Source: Bog-473 sp963828505 (GTDB taxonomy: Bacteria; Actinomycetota; Acidimicrobiia; Acidimicrobiales; RAAP-2). From it: 64,000 bases of DNA. This document shows, in pieces, positions 1 through 12,334 of this stretch (positions are counted from its first letter, which is position 1; each line of letters begins with the position of its first letter). The notes below the pieces were generated by a model that ran no database searches, was not told the origin of the DNA, and saw only the letters and a list, made by a program, of their open reading frames with translations. The stretch spans positions 1 to 64,000 of the forward strand of contig CAWHFM010000007.1 of assembly GCA_963828505.1 (NCBI GenBank), given 5' to 3'. The translations under genes were made by a program, and so were the position numbers.

Positions 1-168
1 GAGGACATCTCGATGGTCGTGATGTTGGTAGATGTGGAAAACCGGTTGGAGTTGCCATCCTCTGTGTCGGTGCATCGCTTGAGAACGATGAACCGACACG
101 GAGAAACAACCTTCTCCGTCCACAAACCCAACGATCCAGTTGGGATCGAGCACAATGCAAGAACTCAC
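1..168 (-). CDS. LAGLIDADG homing endonuclease, N-terminal fragment
   Basis: The frame contains LDPNWIVGFVDGEGCFSVSV, a clear LAGLIDADG helix-and-strand motif of the WIVGFVDGEGCF type, followed by residues ending in QPVFHIYQHH before the window edge cuts the gene. Such enzymes cut the intronless 23S allele and make the intron mobile. The start is uncertain. GTG at 168 and GTG at 153 are both possible, and the frame stays open upstream to a TGA near 220, so it also runs through the intron core around SENPSGADNQQ. Whether one or two LAGLIDADG motifs are present, and hence whether it works as dimer or monomer, cannot be seen. Confidence 0.8.
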   Translation of the reverse strand, partial: MSSCIVLDPNWIVGFVDGEGCFSVSVHRSQAMHRHRGWQLQPVFHIYQHHDHRDVL

Positions 169-313
169 AGTTTCCTGCTGATTGTCCGCACCGGACGGAT
201 TTTCACTGTCCACATCACCACTCAATCAAAGAGCTGTGACACGAACGAGTACCGCCGGATTCTCGGATGTTCCAGCATATAGCGGGGTTTTACAACAGCC
301 AGGTATCAAACTA
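1..313 (-). mobile_element. Group I intron in 23S rRNA, 5' part (rest beyond window edge)
   Basis: On the minus strand the 23S sequence reads normally up to GTAACTATAACGGT, then at 313 departs from the universal continuation CCTAAGGTAGCG. The break follows the E. coli U1923 equivalent, the site used by the algal chloroplast intron that encodes I-CeuI. The exon end AACGGT (314-319) can pair with GCTGTT (294-299 read on the minus strand), forming a P1 helix with a U-G wobble at the splice site, as group I introns require. AATCAGCAGGAAAC (170-183) resembles the conserved P element of the catalytic core. A LAGLIDADG reading frame begins inside the insert. The remaining core, the 3' splice site and the 3' exon lie outside the window, so the subgroup cannot be assigned. 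Confidence 0.85.
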
Positions 314-4445
<4,132 letters not shown>

Positions 4446-4644
4446 GACTCCGGTCGGCCACGGACCCGAAAAACGGGCTCACAACCGGCCAAAATCAGAA
4501 GAGTCACCAAGTTCTGACTCGAACTTTGGCAACCACAGGTCCGACCACCCCGACAGGGCGTCCGAGCCTGCGTTACTGCGTATTTTGACGTACAACCCGA
4601 CCGTTCCGGATGTCCGGATGGCCGAATTGCCCGCACTGGCTTTT

Positions 4645-4672
4645 GGCTCTCACTATTCCGTTTTCAAGGAGC
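4645..4672 (-). other. 16S precursor processing stem, 5' strand in the leader
   Basis: The transcript here begins GCTCCTTGAAAACGG and continues AATAGTGAGAGCC, the complement of spacer segment 2688-2716 with only a few mismatches or bulges. Pairing closes a loop around the whole 16S gene. This supports one primary transcript for 16S and the spacer. Confidence 0.75.
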
Positions 4673-4802
4673 GACCGGGCACGCACCGGTTTGCCGGTGG
4701 TGGTGCCGGGTGGCCCGAAGGACTGTTCCGGACAGATTGCTCCGCTGGAGAGTCTCCTTCGGCAGTCAGAAGGCCTTGGGGGGCCGTTCCGACGGGATGC
4801 AC

Positions 4803-4831
4803 ACCGTATCAGACCAGCAGGGCACCGTCAA
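4803..4831 (-). promoter_or_regulatory. Putative rRNA operon promoter
   Basis: On the minus strand TTGACG (4831-4826) is followed after exactly 17 nt by TACGGT (4808-4803). This is a good sigma-A type -35/-10 pair, placed about 350 nt upstream of 16S. Transcription from here would include the processing-stem strand at 4645-4672. rRNA operons often have several promoters; I did not find a second equally good one. Confidence 0.5.
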
Positions 4832-4955
4832 CGCGTTTCCTGCAGACGGGGCGAAAAAGACCCCGAAAGGCTCAAAGGCCCTCCGAAGGCACTCTTGGGA
4901 AGCCACATGGGCTCGATACGGGTGCTCCCTCGATGAAGTCTACCGAGGGAACCAA

Positions 4956-4988
4956 GCCGCACCCGCGGATCCCCTCCGCGGGTGCGGC
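4956..4988 (-). terminator. Strong GC hairpin between mpg and the rRNA promoter
   Basis: GCCGCACCCGCGGA and its perfect complement TCCGCGGGTGCGGC flank a 5-nt loop, a 14-bp stem. It lies downstream of the minus-strand glycosylase gene and upstream of the rRNA promoter, where a transcription barrier would make sense. No long U tract follows (GGCTTGGTTCCC), so this would be an I-shaped, U-poor terminator of the kind proposed in actinobacteria. Confidence 0.45.
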
Positions 4989-5094
4989 CGGCTCACGGTT
5001 CCACGCCAAGATCCGGATGCGATTCCACTGCGGAGATGGGTCCCGGCCCCCCGAAAGGGGTCGGAAAGACCGCTGGCCCACTCCTACACCGGCC

Positions 5095-5133
5095 GTGGCG
5101 TGCGAAGAGCCGCCTGGACCCCTCGCACGCCAC
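5095..5133. repeat. 11-bp inverted repeat
   Basis: GTGGCGTGCGA and TCGCACGCCAC are perfect complements separated by 17 nt. The repeat lies between the end of mpg and the 4956 hairpin, so it could act with that hairpin to end mpg transcription. There is no U tract. Confidence 0.4.
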
Positions 5134-5365
5134 CCGGCGTTCGAAGCTCAACGGGCTTTCCGCTCCACCCCATCCCATCGCCCTGGGACCGCCCGGGGGG
5201 AGCGTGCGCCGCTCGTTGATCTCCTCGATCTACCGCTCGTCTGCGAACTCTGGACTCAGCTTGACCCATTCCTGTTGCACGGGAGTGACAACCGCATGAC
5301 AGCACCGAACTTCTGAATTTCGGCCAATTTGCAGGTCAAAGCGCCGCAGACATGGCGTCTCGCGC

Positions 5366-6067
5366 TCAACGCGAGACATACGGACTGTTCGGCACCCAAA
5401 AGCGCCACCTCTTCTCGGTGGCCTGGCGGATGCCGATCCGCGTCCCGCGGCCTGGACGTTTCGGCGGCGGGGTCCCGTCGTCCCGGAGCCGCACGCCGCC
5501 GTTTCCCTCCTGGTCGTCCTGGTCGTCCTGGTCGTCCTGGTCGCCGTGGTCGCCGTGCTCGCCGTGGTGACCGTCCACGCCGAGAAAGCGGCCGTCCCGC
5601 GCTGGATTCGGGCCGTGCGGGTCCCCAGCCAGCAGGTCCGTCCCGTTCTCGGCTCCGGTGATGCCGAGCGACTGGCAGAGCTTGGCCGGGCCGTTGCACA
5701 GCTCGCGCTCGGAGCGGGCCGCCGGCCGCGCCAGGCGCATCGCCTCGAGGCCGGCGACCGGCTCGAGGGCCCGGATCAGGACTGCCGCCGCCTCGCCGTC
5801 GGGCCCGCAGACCACGTTCGCGCACCAGTGCATGCCGTAGGTGAAATAGACGTAGAGGAAGCCAGGGGGGCCGAACATCACGGCCGTTCGAGCCGTCATG
5901 CCCCGGAAGGCGTGAGAGGCCGCATCGTTGGCGCCGTGGTACGCCTCCACCTCGACGATCCGGCCCACCCGCTCCCCGTGCGCCAGCAGCTTGTTGAGCA
6001 GCCAAGGGGCGATATCGACCGGCTGCCGTTCGAGATCGCTGCGCTGCACCGGGCCACCCTGGCCCAT
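5366..6067 (-). CDS. mpg: DNA-3-methyladenine glycosylase (Mpg/AAG family)
   Basis: This monofunctional base-excision repair glycosylase removes 3-methyladenine and related alkylated purines. Family landmarks are VEAYHGANDAASHAFRG near the N terminus with the catalytic-region glutamates and histidine, GPPGFLYVYFTYGMHWCANVV, the block ELCNGPAKLCQSLGI, and the C-terminal RIGI followed by WRFWVPNSPYVSR. Between the last two blocks lies a non-family low-complexity insert rich in Gly, Asp, Gln and His, encoded by a 9-bp repeat. ATG at 6067 fits the family N terminus; a GTG at 6136 would add 23 residues. Proximity to argH matches actinobacterial synteny. Confidence 0.88.
   Translation of the reverse strand: MGQGGPVQRSDLERQPVDIAPWLLNKLLAHGERVGRIVEVEAYHGANDAASHAFRGMTARTAVMFGPPGFLYVYFTYGMHWCANVVCGPDGEAAAVLIRALEPVAGLEAMRLARPAARSERELCNGPAKLCQSLGITGAENGTDLLAGDPHGPNPARDGRFLGVDGHHGEHGDHGDQDDQDDQDDQEGNGGVRLRDDGTPPPKRPGRGTRIGIRQATEKRWRFWVPNSPYVSR
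5509..5567. repeat. 9-bp coding minisatellite in mpg
   Basis: On the plus strand the unit TCCTGGTCG repeats three to four times and grades into degenerate units TGGTCGCCG. In the gene it encodes Gly-Asp-His and then Asp-Gln-Asp repeats. The unit is a multiple of three, so copy-number change would keep the frame. Confidence 0.85.
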
Positions 6068-6220
6068 GATGCCGCGGACCTGCCAGCCGATCGGGGCCCT
6101 TCGCAACCCCCGGGCGAACCCCCGGGCATGCGCCACCCCTGCGAACGCCCGCCGTTCCCCGCGTTCGCCCCGTTCGCCCCACTGTCGCGAGGCCGTATGG
6201 ACCGGCCACGAGGAGGGGGA

Positions 6221-7756
6221 TCAGGCGGTGCGGGCGACCTCCGAGCTCTCGCCGCCGCCACCCGTCCGTCCGCGCCACCCCGGCCGTCGTGTCGGAGCAG
6301 CGCCGGCCGGTCCACGTGAGCGGCGGCGGGCCGGATCGTGGCGCGCCGGGGCTCCCAGGGCCATCCGGTTCAGCCGAACCAGCTCAGCCTCAATGGCTTC
6401 GGTCAATGCCGTCAGGTGCAGTACGGCGCGAGCCGAGGCATTGACTCCGACGAAGAGCGACTCCTCGTAGCTCTGCACGGTGATGTTGAGGGCGATGCCG
6501 TCGACCACGGGACCGAGAGGAAAGACGCACTCGAGCCGCATGCCGGCGAAGTACAACGGGAAGTCCGGCCCGGGCACGTTGGAGATCATGAGGTTGGCCG
6601 CTCGGGCACGGCGAACGACCCCGGCTCGCACTCCCAGTTGGACCACCGGCTTGGCGATCGCCGGCGGGACCGCGTCGGCGACGAGCGCGATGGCGGGACC
6701 GAAACCGGCGACGCGCTCCTGCCCCTTGCACGCGGCGCTGGCCGCAGCCACCGTTCGCAGCCGCTCGAGCGGGGTCTTCCGCTCGTTCGAGAGCGGGACG
6801 AACATCGCCGAGAGCTGATTGCCCACATTCCGACGCGGCCGCTCTCCGGAACGCTCACGCGTTGACACCGGTACGACGGCGACCAGGGGTCGATCCACGT
6901 CCTCGCCCTGGGCCGCCAGGTGCTCCCGCAACGCACCCGAGCACGTCGCGAGCACCACGTCGTTCACCGTGACGCCGAATCGCTCGCAGAGGACTCGGAC
7001 CTGGCGCAGGTCCAGCTCGGCGAAGGCCACCTCCCGCCGGGGTCCGACCGCGGTCTCGAACGTGGTGGGAGCACCAAGGGGGATCGACACCGGTCCCGCG
7101 CCGCGGTCGACGGCACGTCGCACCAGCCGGGCCCCGGTACGTCCGACCTCGCGCCCGGCCCGCCATGCTCGCATCGGGCACGTCAGGAAACTCGGCAAGG
7201 CGTCCGACATCAAGCGGGCCGCCGAAGGAAGGCGGGCGGTTTGTCTCCTCGGGTGGCGATCGGTCTCGGTCGAGCCCTCCGGCGTCAGATCGAGCAACTG
7301 GGCCATCAGCTGCGCGCCAGCCACGCCGTCGACCACCGCGTGGTGGACCTTGGCGATCAGGCCGACACGCCCACGGGCCAGTCCTTCGACCACGTGCATC
7401 TCCCATGGGGGCTGGTCGGGCGGGAGTGGGCGGCTCATGACCTCCGACACCATCCGGGAGAATTCGTCCGGTCCACCAGGCGCGGGCAACGCAACCCGGT
7501 GCAGGTGATTGGAAACGTCAAAGTCCGGGTCGTCCACCAGCCGGGGGACGTCAAGGCCGAACGGGACCGCCATGAACCGGCGCCGCAGCGGCGGGAGGGC
7601 CGGGGTGCGCTCCGCCAAGAGGTCACGGACGCGCTCGAAGCCGTAGCCGCCCGGCGCGCTCGTCGGGTCGAGCACGCAGGCGTACGCGATCTCCATCGGA
7701 GTGTCCGGTGTATCGGCGTACACGAACATCGGGTCGATGCCGCTCATTCGCTGCAT
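6221..7756 (-). CDS. Wax ester synthase / diacylglycerol acyltransferase (WS/DGAT)
   Basis: This bifunctional acyltransferase moves acyl-CoA onto diacylglycerol or long-chain alcohols to make storage triacylglycerol or wax esters. The catalytic motif HHxxxDG appears as HHAVVDG at residues 138-144. The second family signature around NDVVLA and the C-terminal NVPGP block are present. Length (511 aa) is close to mycobacterial homologues (about 460-480), with a low-complexity Arg/Gly-rich tail accounting for the excess. ATG at 7756 was chosen because CGGAGG lies 8 nt upstream and MQRMSGID matches the family start; an in-frame TTG at 7795 lacks this. It is separated from argH by 418 nt, so it is probably transcribed on its own. 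Confidence 0.9.
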   Translation of the reverse strand: MQRMSGIDPMFVYADTPDTPMEIAYACVLDPTSAPGGYGFERVRDLLAERTPALPPLRRRFMAVPFGLDVPRLVDDPDFDVSNHLHRVALPAPGGPDEFSRMVSEVMSRPLPPDQPPWEMHVVEGLARGRVGLIAKVHHAVVDGVAGAQLMAQLLDLTPEGSTETDRHPRRQTARLPSAARLMSDALPSFLTCPMRAWRAGREVGRTGARLVRRAVDRGAGPVSIPLGAPTTFETAVGPRREVAFAELDLRQVRVLCERFGVTVNDVVLATCSGALREHLAAQGEDVDRPLVAVVPVSTRERSGERPRRNVGNQLSAMFVPLSNERKTPLERLRTVAAASAACKGQERVAGFGPAIALVADAVPPAIAKPVVQLGVRAGVVRRARAANLMISNVPGPDFPLYFAGMRLECVFPLGPVVDGIALNITVQSYEESLFVGVNASARAVLHLTALTEAIEAELVRLNRMALGAPARHDPARRRSRGPAGAAPTRRPGWRGRTGGGGESSEVARTA

Positions 7757-8174
7757 TGATGTGGCCTCCGGGATGGGCGCTTTCTCAGTGGACAACCTCC
7801 GACTCCATCACCCGCGGCCTGCACGCTGCGACGCCTTCCCTCTTGGGCACCCCCGGAGGCGTCACCTATGGCTCGGTCGCCCGGGCCAACGTCGGGATCT
7901 CGATGGCAAGACCCCGGGCTGGTCCTCGATCGGCTGGTCGCTTCCAGCGTGCTCCACTCATGGAGCTCGCCGCAACCCTCTCGCTGTTTCTTTACGGAGC
8001 GTTCACCCAGCTGTCGATACCCCGTCGGGAACGCCCCGAATCGGTGGACGGAAAGACCCTGTTCCACACCCGTTGGGACCCGGCAACAGCGGTAGGGGTG
8101 TCTTGCTGCAGCGAAGGGGCCGTGTTCGGGACAGTCCGAGTGCAATGTTGGGATCTCGACGAGTGCTCGAGGTC
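7757..8174 (-). other. Intergenic region between argH and the acyltransferase gene
   Basis: These 418 nt hold no convincing gene and no riboswitch or tRNA that I recognize. They include the Shine-Dalgarno for the acyltransferase gene and a hairpin at 7830-7863 (GACGCC pairing with GGCGTC, extended by a bulged helix). I found no clear -35/-10 pair. Confidence 0.5.
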
Positions 8175-9572
8175 TCAGCCGGCCGCGGGACGCCACTGGC
8201 CGAGGCGCGTCCTGTCGACCTCGCGGCGCCTCACGAACCTCGCCGACTGTTCGGCCACCGGTCCAGGACCGGCGCCGCCGGGCGTCCTGCGGCGTGTCAC
8301 CGCGACGCCGGGCTCCAAGAGCTCGACGGCAGCCTCACCGAGGTCCGGATGGGCCGCGACGAGCTCGACGAGCGGCACGTGTCGCTCCACGGACTCGCGT
8401 ACCAGGCCCCCGACGAGCGCATGGGCCTGGCGGAACGGCATGCCCTGCTCGACCAGCATCTCGGCCAGGTCGATGGCGGCGGCCTCCGGCCCGTCCGCCG
8501 CCGCCTGCATCCGGTACTCGTTCCACGTGAACGTGTCGTACAGGCCACGGAGTGCCATCAGCGCGTTCGTCACCTGCGCCACCGCATCGAAGAGCGGCTC
8601 CTTGTCTTCCTGCAGGTCCCGGTTGTAGGCGAGCGGAAGTCCCTTGAGCGTGACCAAGACGGCGGTGAGGTGGCCGATCAGACGACCAGACTTCCCCCGC
8701 GCCAGCTCGGCGACGTCGGGGTTCTTCTTCTGGGGAAGCATGGAGCTGCCCGTTGCGTAGGCGTCGTCGAGCGTGCAGAAGCCGAACTCTTCCGTGGACC
8801 ACAGCACGATCTCCTCGCCCATTCGTGACAGATGAACCCCGAGCAGCGCGAGGTCGAAGAGGCACTCGGCCACGAAGTCACGGTCGGCGACCGCGTCGAG
8901 AGAATTCTCGAAGCGTCCGTGGAACCCCAGTTCGGCCGCCACATAATCAGGATCGAGCGGGAGCGAGGACCCGGCCAGCGCGCCCGCACCCAGCGGTGAT
9001 GTGTTCAACCGGTCCACGGTGGTGAGGATCCGGTCCACGTCGCGCGCCAGAGCCCACCCGTGAGCCAGCAGGTGGTGGGCCAAAAGGACCGGCTGCGCCC
9101 GTTGCATGTGGGTGTAGCCCGGCAGGTAGATGTCTCCGGCGTCGGCGGCTCGCTGCGCCAACGTGTCCTGCAATGCCATGATCTCGTCGGCCACCGCGAC
9201 CAGCGACCGACGGCACCAGAGCCGCAGCGCCGTTGCGACCTGGTCGTTGCGGCTGCGTCCGGTGTGCAGCTTCGCGCCGGCGTCGCCGGCCAGTTCGGTG
9301 ACCCGTCGCTCTATGGCGGTGTGCACGTCCTCGTCGTCGGGCGCGAAGACGAACACCCCGTTCGTGAACTCCTCTTCCACCATGTCGAGAGCTTCGATGA
9401 GCGAGGCCACCTCGCTATCGCTGAGGATGCCCGCCTTGCCCAGGCCCTTCACATGGGCTCTTGAACCCGCCAGGTCGTCACGGGCGAGCGTCCGGTCGAA
9501 CGGGAGGCTGACCGTGAAGGCAGCGACCGCTTCGGCCATACCCGTCGACATGCGGCCTTCCCACAGCGTCAT
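8175..9572 (-). CDS. argH: Argininosuccinate lyase
   Basis: This is the last step of arginine synthesis: argininosuccinate is split to arginine and fumarate. The fumarase/aspartase-superfamily signature appears as GSSMLPQKKNPD, and HTGRSRNDQVATALRLW and THMQRAQPV supply the other active-site blocks. ATG at 9572 (MTLWEGR) matches the family N terminus and has AAGGAG 7 nt upstream; the frame is open further upstream but without homology. The start overlaps the argG stop by ATGA. It is the distal gene of argC-J-B-D-F-R-G-H. Confidence 0.96.
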   Translation of the reverse strand: MTLWEGRMSTGMAEAVAAFTVSLPFDRTLARDDLAGSRAHVKGLGKAGILSDSEVASLIEALDMVEEEFTNGVFVFAPDDEDVHTAIERRVTELAGDAGAKLHTGRSRNDQVATALRLWCRRSLVAVADEIMALQDTLAQRAADAGDIYLPGYTHMQRAQPVLLAHHLLAHGWALARDVDRILTTVDRLNTSPLGAGALAGSSLPLDPDYVAAELGFHGRFENSLDAVADRDFVAECLFDLALLGVHLSRMGEEIVLWSTEEFGFCTLDDAYATGSSMLPQKKNPDVAELARGKSGRLIGHLTAVLVTLKGLPLAYNRDLQEDKEPLFDAVAQVTNALMALRGLYDTFTWNEYRMQAAADGPEAAAIDLAEMLVEQGMPFRQAHALVGGLVRESVERHVPLVELVAAHPDLGEAAVELLEPGVAVTRRRTPGGAGPGPVAEQSARFVRRREVDRTRLGQWRPAAG

Positions 9573-10804
9573 GAGCCGCTCCTTGCGTCGTCTCGGTTCG
9601 CTCCCGGACCCTGGCGTGCGGACCATGTCGCCACACCGAGGCCCCAAAGACGAACGAAGCCTTCAGCGTCCTCGTGGCGGAACGTGTCGGAGGCGTCGTA
9701 GGTTGCGAGGCCATGATCGTAGAGCGCGACGGGGCTGCGGCGGCCGGCCACGTTGCATATCCCGGGCGCGGTGAATCGCAGGCGTACCTCGCCGGTCACG
9801 TGACGCTGGCTCTCGGTGATGAATCCCTGCAGAGCGGTGCGTAGCGGTGAGTACCACAGGCCGTCGTAGACCAGCTCGGACCAGCGCGGCTCGAGGCGAG
9901 CCTTCTCGTGGTGCAGGTCACGTTCGAGGGTCAGGTCTTCAAGATCGGCATGCGCCGCGATCAGCGCGAGCGCGGCCGGGCATTCGTAAATCTCACGACT
10001 CTTGATGCCGACACGGCGGTTCTCCACCATGTCGAGGCGCCCGAACCCGCGGCTCCCCGCCAGCGCCGCCAGGCGGGAGATCAACGGGTAGGGATCGAGC
10101 GCCTCTCCGTCGAGGCTGACCGGAACGCCCGCCTCGAAGCCGACGACCACCTCGGTGGACTCCGTCTCCGTGACCCGGGTGAGGGTGTACACGTCGTCGG
10201 GCGCCGGGGCCCATGGGTCCTCGATGGCGCCGCACTCGATCGCCTTGCCCCAGAGGTTGTCATCGATGGAGTAGGGCTTGTCCTTGGTCACCGTGATCGG
10301 TATCTCCCATTTCGCCGCCAAGTCGACGCAATCGTCGCGGCTGAGCCCCCAGACGCGGGCCGGGGCGTAGATGGAGAGGTCAGGCGCCAGTGCCCGCACA
10401 CCGACTTCGAAGCGGACCTGGTCGTTCCCCTTACCCGTGCAGCCGTGGCCGACGGCAGTTGCGCCATGGCGCCGCGCTTCGCGCACCAGGTGTCCGACGA
10501 TGACCGGGCGGGAGAGAGCGGACACGAGTGGATACTTTCCTTCGTACCTCGCGTTGGCCTGCAGGGCGGGCACGCAGAACTGCTCCGCCATTTCGTGGCG
10601 CGCGTCGACCACCACGGCCTCGACGGCACCAGCCGCCAAAGCCCTCGCTCGGACGACGTCCCAGTCCTCCCCTCCCCTGTCCGCGGCCTGGCCGACGTCG
10701 ACGGCGACGGCGACGACTTCCACCCCCTCGTTCTCTTGCAGCCAGCGCACCGCCACCGACGTGTCGAGTCCACCGCTGTAGGCCAGCACCACCCGTTCAG
10801 GCAT
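9569..10804 (-). CDS. argG: Argininosuccinate synthase
   Basis: This ATP-dependent enzyme joins citrulline and aspartate into argininosuccinate. The N-type pyrophosphatase P-loop AYSGGLDTS lies at the N terminus, and KGNDQVRFE and SIDDNLWG are further family blocks. ATG at 10804 (MPERVVLAYSGG) has GGAAGGA about 8 nt upstream and overlaps the argR stop by 8 nt. An in-frame ATG at 10822 is less likely. Length about 411 aa, usual for the family. Confidence 0.96.
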   Translation of the reverse strand: MPERVVLAYSGGLDTSVAVRWLQENEGVEVVAVAVDVGQAADRGGEDWDVVRARALAAGAVEAVVVDARHEMAEQFCVPALQANARYEGKYPLVSALSRPVIVGHLVREARRHGATAVGHGCTGKGNDQVRFEVGVRALAPDLSIYAPARVWGLSRDDCVDLAAKWEIPITVTKDKPYSIDDNLWGKAIECGAIEDPWAPAPDDVYTLTRVTETESTEVVVGFEAGVPVSLDGEALDPYPLISRLAALAGSRGFGRLDMVENRRVGIKSREIYECPAALALIAAHADLEDLTLERDLHHEKARLEPRWSELVYDGLWYSPLRTALQGFITESQRHVTGEVRLRFTAPGICNVAGRRSPVALYDHGLATYDASDTFRHEDAEGFVRLWGLGVATWSARQGPGANRDDARSGS

Positions 10805-11324
10805 CTTCTTCGTCCTTCCCATTCAAGGCCATCCGGGCCTGCTCGGCAATGCCCGCCACTTCGCGCAAGCGGGCCGCCATGGGCGCGCCACCGAGTTCCT
10901 CGGACGCGACTACCAACACCGTGTCGTCGCCGGCGACCGTGCCGACGATGCCTTCGAGGCCGCTGCGGTCCAGAGCGGAGCCTACGACGTGGGCCGAGCC
11001 CGGCGGCGTACGCAGCACGACCAGAACACCCGAGTGAGCCACCTCGACCACCCACTCGCCGAGCACGCGGCGCAGATGGTCGTCGGGCGCGATCTGGTTC
11101 TTCGGCAACTCCGGCAGCGCGTACGCGGACTCCCCGCCGGGAAGGCGGACCTTCACCGCGCCGAGGTCGTCGAGGTCGCGTGACACCGTGGTTTGGGTGG
11201 CGTCCACCCCCTGGTCGGCCAGCAGGGCCACCAGCTGCGCCTGGCTGGCCACGGGCTGCGCCTCCAGCAGCTTCGAGATGCGATGCTGGCGCTGGTTCTT
11301 CGTCAACCGTTGGACCGAGGTCAC
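10797..11324 (-). CDS. argR: Arginine repressor ArgR
   Basis: This hexameric, arginine-responsive repressor controls arginine genes. The N-terminal winged helix-turn-helix includes KNQRQHRI and QTTVSRDLDDLG. The C-terminal oligomerization and arginine-binding domain includes TPPGSAHVVGSALDR and GTVAGDDTVLV, with the Gly-Asp-Asp that contacts arginine. The GTG start at 11324 overlaps the argF stop as GTGA. At 175 aa it is normal size. Its likely targets are the tandem boxes in front of argC at 16687-16722. Confidence 0.95.
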   Translation of the reverse strand: MTSVQRLTKNQRQHRISKLLEAQPVASQAQLVALLADQGVDATQTTVSRDLDDLGAVKVRLPGGESAYALPELPKNQIAPDDHLRRVLGEWVVEVAHSGVLVVLRTPPGSAHVVGSALDRSGLEGIVGTVAGDDTVLVVASEELGGAPMAARLREVAGIAEQARMALNGKDEEDA

Positions 11325-12247
11325 TCCTGCGCTCCGATCACCCAGGCCAGGATGCCCCTCATCGCGATGCGGCGGTTGGCGGCCTGTCGCCACACCCATG
11401 ACCGCGGCCCTTCGAGCACCGAGTCGCTGATCTCCTCGCCGCGATGGGCGGGCAGGCAGTGGAGCACGGCGACGTCGGGATGGGCGAGCGCGACCAGCGT
11501 GTCGTCGACGGTGTAGCCGCGAAACGCGGCAAGGCGGGCCTCGCGTTCGCGCTCTTGGCCCATGCTGGTCCACACGTCGGTGTAGAGGGCGGATGCGCCG
11601 TGCACGGCGTGGCGCGGATCGTCCGTGAGCTGGACCGACCCACCCCGGCCGGCTGCGTCGGCAAACGCCTGGAGCGCTGAGAGCTCCGCCGGGTCGAAGG
11701 CGTAGCTCGCCGGCGAGGCGATTCGCACCTCCATGCCCTCGAGGACCGCCGCCTTGGTCAGCGAACGGGCCATGTTGTTGCTGTCGCCCACGTACGTGAT
11801 CACTCGTCCGGCCGGGTGGCCGAACGCCTCGCGCAGCGTCAGCATGTCGGCGACCGCCTGGCAGGGATGGGCGGCGTCCGACAACAGGTTGACCACCGGG
11901 ACGTCGAAGCCGCTGTGTGCCAGCGCTGCGGCCATCCGATCGAGCATCGTGTGGTCGAACACACGGGCGCAGAGCGCCCGGTGGTAGCACCCGAGCGTGC
12001 GCGCCACATCCTCGGCCGACTCCCGTACGTCGAGCCCGACTTCGTGTCCTTGGATGTAGACGGGGTGGCCGCCCAGATCGACGACGGCCATCTCCGTCGA
12101 GTTGCGGGTCCGAGCCGAGGGCTTCTCGAAGAGCAACGCGACGCCCGCCCCTCGAAGTCGCTGCGGAGGCGGCGCGTCGACGGCCAGCGTCATCACCGCG
12201 TCCCACTCCACCGGGGAGAGGTGGTCGATGTCGAGGAGATTCGGCAC
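11321..12247 (-). CDS. argF: Ornithine carbamoyltransferase
   Basis: It makes citrulline from ornithine and carbamoyl phosphate. The carbamoyl-phosphate loop reads FEKPSARTRNSTEMAV, a common actinobacterial variant of S-T-R-T-R. HPCQAVAD and the C-terminal HCLPAHRGEEIS carry the catalytic Cys and substrate contacts. At 308 aa it is the usual length. An 87-nt gap with short tandem repeats separates it from argD upstream; downstream it overlaps argR. Confidence 0.96.
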   Translation of the reverse strand: MPNLLDIDHLSPVEWDAVMTLAVDAPPPQRLRGAGVALLFEKPSARTRNSTEMAVVDLGGHPVYIQGHEVGLDVRESAEDVARTLGCYHRALCARVFDHTMLDRMAAALAHSGFDVPVVNLLSDAAHPCQAVADMLTLREAFGHPAGRVITYVGDSNNMARSLTKAAVLEGMEVRIASPASYAFDPAELSALQAFADAAGRGGSVQLTDDPRHAVHGASALYTDVWTSMGQEREREARLAAFRGYTVDDTLVALAHPDVAVLHCLPAHRGEEISDSVLEGPRSWVWRQAANRRIAMRGILAWVIGAQE

Positions 12248-12263
12248 GGTCTTCGATCGTTTC

Positions 12264-12301
12264 CTGTCGTTTGCTGTCGTTTGCTGTCGCTTCTGTCGCT
12301 T
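12264..12301. repeat. Short tandem repeat in the argD-argF spacer
   Basis: Two units CTGTCGTTTG are followed by two units CTGTCGCTT. This fills much of the only sizeable gap inside the arginine operon and lies just upstream of the argF start. Confidence 0.8.
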
Positions 12302-12334
12302 CGGGCGTTTCTGGCGTTCGGTCCGGGACGATGC

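Larger units (their letters stand above)
4446..5365 (-). other. Noncoding rRNA leader and upstream region
   Basis: This 920-nt stretch between the DNA glycosylase gene and 16S holds no convincing gene; its long open frames lack codon bias or recognizable motifs. It contains the processing-stem strand, the candidate promoter and two strong hairpins (4956-4988 and 5095-5133). The rest, including 5140-5365, shows nothing I can assign. Confidence 0.7.

Noticed and set aside
13..282. A plus-strand frame over the intron end
   Set aside because: It is antisense to the LAGLIDADG frame and has no recognizable features.
4585..5316. A plus-strand open frame in the rRNA upstream region
   Set aside because: It spans the processing-stem strand and the hairpins, has no start signal or family motif, and is better read as noncoding.
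9908..11401. A plus-strand open frame of 497 codons across argG and argR
   Set aside because: Composition and lack of motifs mark it as antisense to the arginine genes.
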